From the NCBI GenBank assembly GCA_963744275.1, contig CAVUSX010000024.1, positions 1 through 64,000 on the forward strand: 64,000 nucleotides of DNA, written 5' to 3'. The notes beneath the pieces are model-generated. The model saw nothing but the letters and a program-made list of their open reading frames with translations. It had not been told where the DNA came from and did no database searches. This stretch comes from VAZQ01 sp963744275. Lineage in GTDB: Bacteria; Pseudomonadota; Alphaproteobacteria; Rhizobiales; Xanthobacteraceae. Positions 1 through 8,580 of this stretch are shown here, piece after piece (the stretch's first letter is position 1; every line of letters starts with the position of its first letter). The position numbers were made by a program, and so were the translations under genes.

Positions 1-1082
1 CCGTCAACGTTCCCGTGCCAGTGCCGACAACATTGAGCGGCGGACCGATATCAACACTGAATAAACCAATGGCATTGACGATGCCGCCGGCCAAGATCGA
101 GAGCGAGCCATTGCCGTTATTGCCTACCGTAAGAGTTACACCGGAACCGCCGGTGATATTCCAGGTCGAATTGGCGCCCGTAACCGTCGCGCTGCTGCCG
201 GTGCTGCCGGCATGATCGGCAATGACGCCGTCGGAGCTGGTGGCCGTCCCGCCATTCTCGATTGTCAGGGTGCCATGCCCGGAAAGGCCGACGTCCATCG
301 TGCCGAGACCGAAGATGGGATCGGCCAGTTGAGGCTACCGCCGTTGACGGTGATGGTGCCTTGGCTACCGGAAGACTCAGCCTGGAATGCAACCGAGAAG
401 CCGCTCACAATGCCATCTGGATTGATGATCAGCGTGCCGGTCCCGGATCGCCGACAATGAGCGTGCCGTCGCGAAAGCCGGGCGTTATTGGTCAGGGTGG
501 ACAAGTTGCGAGAATTCGGCGCGGTGGCGCTGCCGACCGTGACCGTGCCTGTGCCCGTGCTCGCGGAGCCGATCACGACACTGCCGATATTGCCGGTGGT
601 CGTAACCATGCCGCCATTGGTAATGGTCAGAGAGCCGGTGCCGCTACCGCCAACGAAGAGCGGAGTGTGCGCCATGAGAACCGTCACCGTCAAGGGTCCA
701 ACTGGCCGCCGGATTCCGCGTTTGTGGTGCTCACCGTCACAGCGCCGGTCGCGCCCGTGACATCGCCGATCACGGCCGTGTAGGACGTCGCCGCATTGCT
801 GGTGCCGTTGATGCCGATGAAAGGATTGGGGTTCGGGCTACCTTGGTCGACAATGACGTTGGTCGCGCTCGTCGGAATCGCGCCGGTCGACCAGTTTGTA
901 CCGACGAACCAATCCGCGCTCGTCGTGCGCCCGGTCCAGCAATTATCGGCGGCGCAGGCCGCCTCGGCGGGCTGAATTCTGCCGCCGACAAAGACGCCGG
1001 CGAGAAGAAGGAGTGAAGCGAGCCGCAGGGAACGGGCTCCAGCATTGGCACCCGACCCTGTGCGGAGCAACGACTGGAGCAT
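1..1082 (-). CDS. Autotransporter-like surface protein, 5' part (partial, frameshifted)
   Basis: Reads leftward and runs off the window edge. The first codons give a basic N-terminus and a hydrophobic signal segment ending near AEA, as expected for Sec export. The rest is Gly/Thr/Ser/Asn-rich with repeated motifs such as GTGTLTI and NGGMVTTTG, the pattern of autotransporter passenger beta-helix repeats; the beta-barrel that would anchor it in the outer membrane must lie outside the window. The protein changes frame near 690, 480 and 330, each time continuing the same repeat style, so I treat these as sequence errors. It is probably a type V secreted adhesin-like protein, but substrate and role cannot be told from this part. 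Confidence 0.7.
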
Positions 1083-1496
1083 CGTGTCGGACGACGGGCG
1101 ACGAAAGCGATCCGATTGGCATGCGCGCGCTACATGCCGCTTATTTCCGCCGCGAGCGGTTTGAACTAGACTGTCTGCGCATTCAGCCTTCCCTGGACTG
1201 CCGCATATTGTGGTTATGCGCCTCGTTTTGTCTGCATCATCTACTTATAGGGCATCAATGCGGAGCGGCATGAGAAGTCTCAAGCGGACTCGCGCCCGTT
1301 TTCGCGAAACTTTCCGCGCCGTGACAAATATGTCACGTGGCCGGAGGCGTTTTTATCTAGAGACCGACAGGAAGGAAGAACGTTTTGCTATCGAGGGCCT
1401 GGGGAGTTTCGCTGTCAACTTTTCGGACGCTCGCGACCCTTGCCAATTCCGTAATTCACATTTGAAGCGGGTAAAATATACATGTCGGAGATGTGA

Positions 1497-1565
1497 TGTT
1501 TGCAACGGATGTTGCCAGCCGCCTGGGACCAGCGACACCAGCTCGCCGCAGTGCCGCTGCGAATT
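1497..1565 (-). pseudogene. Diverged second copy of the dprA 3' tail
   Basis: This stretch aligns without gaps to the last bases of dprA and their downstream flank at 1826-1893, at about three quarters identity by eye. On the minus strand it encodes QRHCGELVSLV, against QRHGGGLVSLV in dprA. It ends abruptly where the palindromic repeat at 1570 begins. It looks like a remnant of an older duplication or recombination at the dprA locus. Confidence 0.55.
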
Positions 1566-1569
1566 CCTG

Positions 1570-1661
1570 TAGGGCGCAATCGCTTTATTGCGCCAATCAC
1601 CACCCTCACGCTCGTGCGCACCAGGCTTTGCGGAGCGGCGCAATAAAGCGATTGCGCCCTA
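1570..1661. repeat. Palindromic repeat family A, copy 1
   Basis: Left arm tagggcgcaatcgctttatt (continuing gcgcc) is mirrored exactly by the right arm at 1637-1661, about 25 bp per arm with a 42-bp spacer. Two further copies with the same arms lie at 27175 and 27905. The rest of 1083-1855 holds only this element, the dprA-tail remnant and no convincing gene. Confidence 0.9.
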
Positions 1662-1855
1662 CGGCGGATGTCCGTCAAGCGCTCGGGTTGGGTCAGCGCC
1701 GTCGTTGATTCCGAAGATCGCTGACCACTTTGCTCCAATAGCGCATCACGACGCGATGAAGTCATTCATGGAGTTCGGGATGGGACCAATCATACGCGAA
1801 GTTTCGGTTTGGCCGGGGCGGACGATCTGCCATGCAACGAATGCTGCCGCCCCTC

Positions 1856-2916
1856 TCACACCAGCGACACCAGCCCGCCGCCGTGGCGCTGCAGCCGGCC
1901 CGCCACCTCGAGCTCGAGCAGCACGATGCGCACCACGGCGGGCGAGCGGCCGGCGAGGCGCACCAGATCGTCGATGCCGACCGGGGTCGGCCCCAGCAAT
2001 TGCACGATGCGGGTGCGCTCGTCGGCGGATCGATCTGGGGCTCGGGCTGGGGCGCGGGCAGGGGCGGTGACGGCGCGATGGGCTGCGGCTCCTGCATCGA
2101 TCGCTCCAGCGGCTGACCCAGGATCGGCCGCAGCACCGCGAGCACGTCCTCGGCCTCGGTGACCAGCGTGGCGCCCTGCTTCAAGAGGCTGTTGCAACCT
2201 TCCGCGCGCGGATCGAGCGGGGAGCCCGGCACCGCGAAGACCTCGCGGCCCTGCTCGAGCGCGAGCCGCGTGGTGATGAGCGAGCCCGAGCGGCGCGCCG
2301 CCTCGATCACCACGCACGCCGACCGCGAGCCCGGAGATCAGGCGGTTGCGGCGTGGGAAGTCGTGGGCGCGCGGCTCCCAGTCGAGCGGCATTTCCGACA
2401 GTGACGCGCCTTGCGCCAGCAGGGCGCCGGCGAGCTCCTGGTTCTCGGGCGGATAGATGCGGTTGTGGCCGCCGGCCAGCACCGCGACGGTGCCGGTCGC
2501 CAGCGTCGCCCGATGGGCGGCGGCGTCGATGCCGCGCGCGAGCCCGGATACGACCACCAGACCTGCTTCGCCGAGCTCGCGCGCGAGCCTGCCGGCGAGC
2601 TTGATCCCGGCCGCCGAGGCGTTGCGGGCCCCGACCACGGCGAACATCGGGCGGTCGAGGACCGGCAGCTGTCCGCGCACCGCGATCAAGGGTGGGGGAT
2701 CGTCGATCATCTGCAGCCGCCACGGATAGCCGGGCTCGCCCAGCGCCACCAAGCTCACGCCCGCGGCCGTGCCGCCTTGATCTCGCGCTCGGCATCCGCC
2801 CGCGCGCAAATGCGCGCCGAGCCGTTGGCGCCGCCCCGGCGCGCGAGGCTGGGCAATGCGGCGAGCGCTTCCTGCGCGTTGCCGAATTGCTTGAGCAGCG
2901 CCTGGAAGGTGCGCGG
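1856..2916 (-). pseudogene. dprA: dprA, 3' portion (DNA-processing protein DprA), separated from its 5' end
   Basis: DprA loads RecA onto single-stranded DNA during natural transformation. This part has the Rossmann-like core: VVGARNASAAG, the SGLARGIDAAAH motif, VLAGGHNRIYPPEN, and the segment GREVFAVPGSPLDPRAEGCN, then a C-terminal winged-helix-like region ending GGGLVSLV. The protein shifts frame near 2765, 2320 and 2030. Reading upstream, homology stops at RTFQALLKQFG around 2916; the missing first 39 or so codons lie at 6317-6433, 3.4 kb away, downstream of plsY where dprA normally starts. So the gene is physically split, and a functional product is unlikely unless the junction is an assembly artefact. 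Confidence 0.85.
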
Positions 2917-3679
2917 CTTTGGCGCCCGTGCGGCGGTGGGTTGGGGCGTTGTGGCGGAGGAGCGGTTTGTAAGGTTGGCTGCTGGGCAGACGACAGTGCC
3001 TGGTGCTTTGGTCGTGATAGCGTGCATGTGCCGAATAGTTTCGATGGGATAACAAGCTCCTCGAAGGCGACGATTTCACTCGTCCAAGAGGGCTTGGTGC
3101 GATGGCTTTTTGATCGGGCGTCAGATATTTGGAGCCGCCAAATACATAGTGGAGTTGGAAACTAGAAAATCCAGTAGTGGGATAGCGATTCTCTCTCGGC
3201 GCGACTTTGTCATTAGGCGAAGCTCTCTTCTGGAAAAAATCCGCCAATAGCTGACGCTCTACTTTCCAAATCGAGCGATGTGCCCGAACAAGACTGGAAT
3301 TATAAGAAAGAGCTGGTTGCTTTCCAAGCTTTTACAAAGGTAAAGAGAATCATTTTAACAAATGGCTCATCCAGTTGCAGGGCCCCTCAATCTGATCCGA
3401 TGGACCCAAGCCGGTTGGACTTTGGCATCAAACGAGTCGTTGGTACACCTCAACTTAAAGGCGAAGAACAATCCCGGTGAACAGTCGAAGAGCCGCAAAT
3501 CAGATCAGGTGGATTGAACGCCACCACCAAAAAAAACGCTCCAGAATTTTATCTTATATTTGGACTGCTTTGCAGCCTTTCTGGCTTGATAAAATCGTCT
3601 TTGGCTGTGATAGACCGCCCCGAAATTGGCCTTCCCCTCTATTTGGGGGAATACCTATGATGCTTGTGATGATATTTAG

Positions 3680-3918
3680 CTAGATTTCCTCCAAGGCTAC
3701 ACCGTCCGTTCTAGGGCCGCAGACAGGCAGAAAGAATGTCGCCGGGAATGTCCCCCGCTTGAGCTTGATCGTTATCGAGCTTCCGTTTCCTTGAAGCCGT
3801 GTTTCTTCAGCCGCTTCGCTAGCTCGACATAGGTGACTTCGCTTCTTGTACTCTGCCTTGAGAATGCGGCGGCTCGCTCGGCCCATTCTTCCTCGGTTTT
3901 GAAGCCATGATCCGGCAT
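3680..3918 (-). CDS. DUF6471-type small protein (frameshifted)
   Basis: A protein of about 75 residues. The first frame reads EEEWAERAAAFSRQSTRSEV then TYVELAKRLKKHGFKETEA; after a one-base shift near 3775 it continues SITIKLKRGTFPATFFL. This order (EW..RA, YAELA.RL, ..ETE..I..K..RG.F.A.FFL) is the DUF6471 pattern, a small helix-turn-helix-like family that I infer to bind DNA. The start chosen is the ATG whose codons read MPDHGFKTEEEW. It is transcribed away from the IS1595 transposase, with AT-rich TATCATAT palindromes between them, which would fit control of the divergent region. Confidence 0.6.
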
Positions 3919-3920
3919 CC

Positions 3921-3991
3921 TATCGTATCTGATGGCTATCATATCCGATAGATTAGACTTGACAAGCCAACAGCTATCATATATGATAGCT
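3921..3991. promoter_or_regulatory. Cluster of TATCRTAT palindromes between DUF6471 and transposase
   Basis: The segment holds a perfect 20-bp palindrome, agctatcatatatgatagct at 3972-3991, plus ctatcatatccgatag at 3936-3951 and tatcgtatc at 3921. Several phased copies of one short inverted motif in a divergent intergenic region look like an operator. The regulator is unknown; the adjacent DUF6471 protein is the obvious candidate. Confidence 0.5.
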
Positions 3992-4012
3992 TCATAAACG
4001 ATAGGTATGCCA

Positions 4013-4983
4013 ATGGCTATGCATTTCCTGCATTCGAAAGCGGCCAAGACCTTTCGCTGGCCAAGTGTTCCAGATGACGGACGAGGAAGCCGAAACGGCG
4101 TTCCGTCGTATCCGCTGGCACGACACGGATGGCAAGCCGGTTTGCCCGCATTGCGGCGGATTGACGCTACGAGTGCCGGCGCCTGAACGGTGCGCCCCGC
4201 TTCCGGTGCAAGGCCTGCGTCAAGGATTTCTCGATCACTCGGGGACGCTGTTCGCTCCCACAAGCTCCCGCTGCGCTGCTACTCGCCGCGATCGCGCTGT
4301 TCTGCAATGAGGTCAAGGGCAAGAATGCGTTGGCTCTATCACGCGATCTGTAGTCTCCACAAGTGCGCTGGGTTTTGCTGCACAAGCTGCGTGAGGCGAT
4401 GGCGGAGAATTGAGGGGCCGTATGGTCGGCGGCGAGGCAAGGTCGCCGAAGTCGATGGCGGATATTTCGGCGGCTACGTGAAGCCGCCAACATCGAAAGC
4501 GAAACCGCGCGACCGCCGCCTGCGGGAAAACCAGAGCGGCAAGCGCAAGGCCGTTGTTATCGTTCGCGAGCGCAACGGCAACTCGCTCCCGGCCGTGTTC
4601 CGCACGGAAGGCCAAGCCCTCAATTTCATCCGCGCTCGCATCGCGAAGGGCACGGTCGTCAATGCCGATGAAAGCGCCGACCTGGAACGATCTGCATAGC
4701 CGCTTCGAAATGAAGCGCATCAACCACGAAGAGGCATACAGCATGGATGGCGCTTGCACGAATTGGGCAGAGGAATTTTTCAGCCGCATGCGCCGTGCCG
4801 AGATCGGGCACCATCACCACATTGCTGGGGCTTACTTGCTTCGCTACGCTCAAGAGGCAGCATGGCGCGAAGATCATCGGCGCGTCCTAACGGCGATCAG
4901 GTTAACATTATGACACTTGCCATGCAAAATAGGCCAAGCGTCGATTCTGCGCGTATTGGCAGCGTCACCTTGAGGGGAAATAG
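4013..4983 (+). pseudogene. IS1595-family (ISXO2-like) transposase, decayed
   Basis: The N-terminal zinc ribbon is visible as GKPVCPHCGG followed, after a shift, by RFRCKACVKDFSITRGTLF. The DDE core is spread over three frames: EVDGGYFGGYVKP (first Asp), VVNADES (second Asp) and the segment with FEMKRINHEEAYSMDGACTN then WAEEFFSRMRRAEIGHHHH (Glu). The C-terminus resumes as RRVSNGDQ and ends YWQRHLEGK at the TAG at 4981. At least four frame changes are needed. This class moves by a DDE cut/copy reaction and often carries passenger genes. I could not place its terminal inverted repeats. Confidence 0.8.
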
Positions 4984-4986
4984 GCT

Positions 4987-5121
4987 ATGTCACAAATCAT
5001 CCGAAGCTCGAAGAACGCAGACGTAATCCCCTCTCCGATCATTAAAAAAATTATTGACGGGGAGATCGTTGAGTACGTCGATTTCGAGATGTTATCGCAG
5101 ACCAACAAGTTCAACTATTAA
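4987..5121 (+). CDS. Small ORF (44 aa) directly after the IS1595 transposase
   Basis: ATG lies four bases after the transposase stop, with gagggg about ten bases upstream as a possible ribosome site. The product is MSQIIRSSKNADVIPSPIIK followed by an acidic, aromatic C-terminus ending QTNKFNY. Base composition is AT-rich like the rest of the insertion. I do not recognise it. The tight spacing suggests a passenger gene read together with the transposase, but the length is short enough for chance. Confidence 0.4.
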   Translation: MSQIIRSSKNADVIPSPIIKKIIDGEIVEYVDFEMLSQTNKFNY

Positions 5122-5635
5122 TTCAAATTTCTGAGAATGCCTTTAGAACGGGTGCCGCCGCAATAGCGGCACCGGTCAGCCGCTTTACGCCGCGATAGTT
5201 AAATCGTTGGATAGGGCTTGCGGTCGCGCCCGTATAACAGTTGATTGCAGTGAGCAATCATCGATTCAATGAGAACCGCCCATGGTATATTGCGTAAACT
5301 TCCCAGGTGACGTTGTTCTTGTGGCCGATGAATTTCAGCACAGATTTCGATCGAGAACAACGGGCCGCAGGTACGCTCTTACTTGTTTCACTGCGGCGGG
5401 GTGTGAGTGAAGTCGCCGTCAGTGTCGCAAGACCAAGTGGTGACGTTCCGTTGACGATGGCCTTCTTGAACGCGGCCAGGATCCGGTCGGATTTGCGGTA
5501 TCGAAGGTTAGAGACATTGCTTCTTGTCCTGTATGGGGAATGGAAGAAGGAAGGGCGTACCCACTTGACAGGTGCGGGGGGAATGCCGACATACTGACCA
5601 TGTGATCACACAACTCCTGCTAACGAGCGGGTTAA

Positions 5636-5667
5636 GGGCCGGTAGGTGCGCAAACACCTTCCGGCCC
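5636..5667. repeat. Strong inverted repeat (possible terminator)
   Basis: Arms gggccggtaggtg and caccttccggccc pair over 13 bp with one mismatch around a 6-base loop. No T-run follows on either strand, so factor-independent termination is not certain. 5122-5635 holds only a weak 42-codon ORF at 5282-5410 (MVYCVNFPGDVVL), which I do not call. Confidence 0.45.
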
Positions 5668-5757
5668 GCTCTATGTCGGCCGATTGGCCGACAGGGCGGC
5701 ATGCATGATCGAAAGGTTCCGCCGCAACACGAACGCGATCGAAAAATTACCGATTGT

Positions 5758-6195
5758 TTAACGCTGATGAACGATCCGAATATTTTGATGGACCACCGCG
5801 CCGGCACCCCTTCGGCAACCGTCACCACGGCCCGATTCTTGTGGTTCTGGAAGAGATGCCAGGACGGATTGGCCCAGGTCGCTGATCTTGCGCCGGGGCA
5901 CCCCGCTAATGCCCTTGGCCGCCAGCATGGCCTCCGCGATCTCGCGCCCAGTCATCGGCCCCTTGGCTGCCCGTAGCACGTCCAGGGCGACCCGGTAGAC
6001 CGCCGCGCCGGAACCACGGATTGGGCTTCCGCCTCCGCACCGCGATCGTCTTGAAGGTTGAAGCCAGGCGCCAGCATCTTCATGACCGCTTCGACCTGGA
6101 GCATGGCGACGGTCAAGCGGCGCGATCTCGGCTTTGCTGTCAATGATTTCCCGGCGAGCTCGGACTGGAGCTTGGCGAGGGTGAAGAGGGCCTGT
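5758..6195 (-). pseudogene. Conserved alphaproteobacterial hypothetical protein, broken into three frames
   Basis: Pieces in consecutive frames make one coherent protein: LFTLAKLQSELAGK, then RRLTVAMLQVEAVMKMLAPG, then VLRAAKGPMTGREIAEAMLA and GISGVPRRKISDLGQSVLAS, then VVTVAEGVPARWSIK. The N-terminal part looks coiled-coil and the AAKGPMTGREIAEAML part looks like a winged-helix fold. I know this arrangement from unnamed rhizobial proteins often met near mobile DNA, with no assigned function. No clear start codon is left. It lies inside the insertion that splits dprA. Confidence 0.5.
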
Positions 6196-6316
6196 TTTGA
6201 AGCTATCTCGGCTCGCGGCGATGATACAAAAAGCGCGCTCCCCTTCCGACCCCTATTGGGAGGGTGCGCCTACCGAACTTCCCCGCTTTTGCTTGTGGCG
6301 TTTGCGCCATAATACC

Positions 6317-6433
6317 GCGCGGCCCGACATTCTCGCAGCGTATGAGCCGCAGCCAGTCGAGCCGCTGCTCATCGGTCAACCGGACGCGGTCCTCGCCCTG
6401 AACTACGCTCACGCTGCCCCCCCGGATCGCCAC
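6317..6433 (-). pseudogene. dprA: dprA, 5' portion
   Basis: Starts with ATG at 6433, 53 bp after plsY ends, and encodes the typical DprA N-terminal helix LTDEQRLDWLRLIRCENVGP. Homology stops at GPR and the frame runs into insertion sequence. The plsY-dprA order is the usual one in this group, which supports this being the authentic gene start. Confidence 0.85.
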
Positions 6434-6486
6434 CCAGAATTGCCCATGGGCCGGCCGGCCACGATCTCAGATTATGACCTGCCCGA

Positions 6487-7107
6487 TCAGGCTTTGGCCA
6501 CGGGGGCCGAGCGGCCGATCTTGGGTTCGGTGCCGGCGATGAGGCGGGCGATATTGGCGCGATGCTTGATCCAGACCACCACGGTGAGGCCCAAGAACAG
6601 CATCGCGACGCGTTGGTCGTCCAGGAGCCACAACACCGGCGGCATGGCGGCGCTGGCGAGGAGGCCGGCGAGCGAGGAGGTGCGGCTGAGCGCGGCGACC
6701 GCGAGCCAGATCAGGCAGAAGGTGATCGCGGCCGGCCAGGCGAGGCCGATCAGGAGCCCGATATAGGTCGCCACCCCCTTGCCGCCCTTGAACGAAAGCC
6801 AAACCGGGAAGATGTGACCGAGCAGCGCGCCGGCCGCGGCCACGAGCGCGGCATCGGGGCCGAAGACGTAGCGGGCCGCCAGCACCGCGGCGGTGCCCTT
6901 GAGGGCATCGCCGATGAGCGTGCCGGCGGCGAGCGCCTTGCTGCCGGTGCGCAGCACATTGGTGGCGCCGATATTGCCGGAGCCGATGGAGCGGATGTCG
7001 GGCGTGCCGGCGCAACGCGTCAAGATGAGGCCGAACGGGATCGAGCCGAACAGATAGCCGATGATGAGCGCGGCGGCGTAGGGCAGGGCATCGATCGGCT
7101 GGAGCAT
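6487..7107 (-). CDS. plsY: Glycerol-3-phosphate acyltransferase PlsY
   Basis: PlsY transfers the acyl group of acyl-phosphate to glycerol-3-phosphate, the first step of phospholipid synthesis, in the inner membrane. The 206-residue protein is intact and has the usual length, about five hydrophobic segments, and the three conserved loops: GSIPFGLIL with IRSIGSGNIGATNV, the GHIFPVWLSFKGGKGVAT glycine-rich loop, and the C-terminal IKHRANIARLIAGTEP. It follows pyrB by 12 bases and precedes dprA, so pyrB-plsY-dprA probably formed one transcript. Related genomes usually have pyrC between pyrB and plsY; it is absent here. Confidence 0.95.
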   Translation of the reverse strand: MLQPIDALPYAAALIIGYLFGSIPFGLILTRCAGTPDIRSIGSGNIGATNVLRTGSKALAAGTLIGDALKGTAAVLAARYVFGPDAALVAAAGALLGHIFPVWLSFKGGKGVATYIGLLIGLAWPAAITFCLIWLAVAALSRTSSLAGLLASAAMPPVLWLLDDQRVAMLFLGLTVVVWIKHRANIARLIAGTEPKIGRSAPVAKA

Positions 7108-7119
7108 CGCAATCTAGTC

Positions 7120-8580
7120 TTATGCTTGCTGCGATTGCTTTTTGAGGCGTTGGCGCGGAGCCGGGCGCGGGCCCAGCGTGATGCGCTTGAAATGAAAACC
7201 GCCGGCGCGCGCGTCGGCCTCGTCGGCGAACACGACGAGCTCGCGCAGGCTGTGCTCGCCTTCCCGCAGCAACAGCGCGCTGTCTTTCGCGTACCATTTG
7301 TTCTTCTTGTGGGCGACCACGAAACTTTCGATATCGCGTTCACAATAATCGCATCGCAGCATGCAGCCCTCAGTCGCGGCGGTCTTGACCACCTGGAAGC
7401 GGTTGCGGACGTATTGGGCCTCCATCGGCTCATGCACGATGCAGTTCTTGTTGGCGCAATGGATGCCGAGGCTGCGCGGCTGGTCGTAGAGCGGGAACCT
7501 CTGCTTGTCGAAGCCGCCTTCGAACTTGTGCAGGGATTTGCCCTTGTTGAGGCCGAGCAACAGCGAGATCAGCGCCATGCGCACCGGCACCCCGTAGGCG
7601 GCCTGCTGGAAATAGACCGCGCGGCTGTCGGAATCCAAGGACACGTCGAGCTCGCCGACCCGCGGCAGCGGATGCAGCACGCTGGCGCCGGAATATTTCG
7701 GCTCGTTGAGGAATTTCTTGTCGATCCGCGGATAGGGCTGGTCCTGCTCGGCCCAGCGCTCCTTCTGGAACCGGGTCACATAGACGGCGTCGATCTTCTT
7801 CTCGGAGACCGCGAGGTCGATGTCGATCTCGGGGCCGGAGAACAGCGACTGCTGGTGCGGCTCGTCGGGGGTCACATAGAGCGCATCGATGGTGGCGCCG
7901 TCGCTGGCGCGCTTGGAGGCCGGCACGATCTGGCAGCCGAACTCCTCGCGCAGCCGGCGGTCCACGTGCGCCGGCAGCCCCATGCCCTTGGCCGGCATCG
8001 GCATGATGTTGGCGCCGAAGCGCGCCAGCGCATAGACGAAGGAATGGATGGTGCGGCTGCCCTTGAGGTCGCCGGAGATCGCGATCTTCAGGTTCTTGAG
8101 ATGCTTGTTCTTCTTCTTCAGGGTGAAGAGGTCGCACAGGGTTTGGGTCGGATGCTCGTGGCTGCCGTCGCCGCCGTTGATGACCGGGACCGGCGAGTAA
8201 TCGGCCGCCAGCCGCGCCGCCCCGTCGCGCGGATGGCGGATCACGATCAGGTCGGCATAGTTGGCGATGACCCGCACCGAATCGGCGAGGCTTTCGCCCT
8301 TGGCGGCCGAGCTGGTGGCCGGGTCGGCGCTGGTGATGGTGTCGCCGCCCAGCCGCAGCATGGCGCTCTCGAACGAGAGCCGGGTGCGGGTGCTGGGCTC
8401 GTAGAACAGGGTGGCCAGGATGAAATCCGAGGCCAGGTTGGTGCTGCGGCCGATCCGGTAGCTGAAATTGGGATCCGGCAGCTCTTTGAGATAGGACTGG
8501 GCGATCTCGAAGATGTTCTCGATGTCCTTGTTGGAGAGATCATTGATCGAGACGATATGGCGCGTCGGTTGAGCTTTCAT
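7120..8580 (-). CDS. pyrB: Aspartate carbamoyltransferase with C-terminal PyrI-like zinc domain
   Basis: Catalyses carbamoyl phosphate plus aspartate to carbamoyl-aspartate, the committed step of pyrimidine synthesis. Residues 1 to about 345 are a full catalytic chain: carbamoyl-phosphate loop FYEPSTRTRLSFESA, HEHPTQTLCDLFT, and HPLPRVGEL near its end. At 486 residues it is about 170 longer than a normal PyrB. The extension holds CANKNC (Cys375, Cys380) and LRCDYC (Cys410, Cys413), with CIVHEP and CERD around them, closely matching the four-cysteine zinc domain of the E. coli regulatory chain PyrI (C-X4-C...C-X2-C). The nucleotide-binding allosteric domain of PyrI is not seen. The start is the ATG giving MKAQPTRHIVSIND; longer in-frame ORF sequence upstream is intergenic repeat. 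Intact. Confidence 0.93.
   Translation of the reverse strand: MKAQPTRHIVSINDLSNKDIENIFEIAQSYLKELPDPNFSYRIGRSTNLASDFILATLFYEPSTRTRLSFESAMLRLGGDTITSADPATSSAAKGESLADSVRVIANYADLIVIRHPRDGAARLAADYSPVPVINGGDGSHEHPTQTLCDLFTLKKKNKHLKNLKIAISGDLKGSRTIHSFVYALARFGANIMPMPAKGMGLPAHVDRRLREEFGCQIVPASKRASDGATIDALYVTPDEPHQQSLFSGPEIDIDLAVSEKKIDAVYVTRFQKERWAEQDQPYPRIDKKFLNEPKYSGASVLHPLPRVGELDVSLDSDSRAVYFQQAAYGVPVRMALISLLLGLNKGKSLHKFEGGFDKQRFPLYDQPRSLGIHCANKNCIVHEPMEAQYVRNRFQVVKTAATEGCMLRCDYCERDIESFVVAHKKNKWYAKDSALLLREGEHSLRELVVFADEADARAGGFHFKRITLGPRPAPRQRLKKQSQQA

Larger units (their letters stand above)
2917..6316. mobile_element. 3.4 kb foreign insertion splitting dprA
   Basis: Both sides of dprA meet at this block: the left side stops at ggaaggtgcgcgg (to 2916), the right side resumes at gcgcggcccgacat (from 6317). 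The shared GCGCGG at 2911-2916 and 6317-6322 is either a 6-bp target duplication or microhomology. The interior, especially 3000-5200, is clearly AT-richer than the rest of the window. It contains a DUF6471 gene, an IS1595-type transposase, a small ORF and a decayed conserved hypothetical gene. I find no convincing terminal inverted repeats, so the moving unit is undefined. Two plus-strand ORFs at 3280-3480 and 3477-3683 resemble nothing I know and may be noise. Confidence 0.7.

Noticed and set aside
1570..1661. CRISPR-like repeat
   Set aside because: The family A copies are dispersed palindromes, not regularly spaced direct repeats with spacers; no cas genes are present.
1771..1790. Possible 5S rRNA fragment (gagttcgggatgggacc)
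   Set aside because: Only about 15 bases match the conserved 5S loop; flanking sequence does not fold or align as 5S.
1856..3247. A single 463-codon ORF ending as DprA
   Set aside because: Its first 110 or so codons lie in insertion DNA and do not resemble any DprA N-terminus; the real one is at 6317-6433, so the ORF is a chance fusion.
3280..3683. Two overlapping plus-strand ORFs in the AT-rich insertion
   Set aside because: No recognisable motif, no good ribosome site, and ORFs of 65-70 codons are expected by chance.
6487..7297. Longer upstream start for plsY
   Set aside because: The in-frame extension belongs to a shadow of pyrB in a different frame; MLQPIDALPYAAAL gives the normal PlsY N-terminus.
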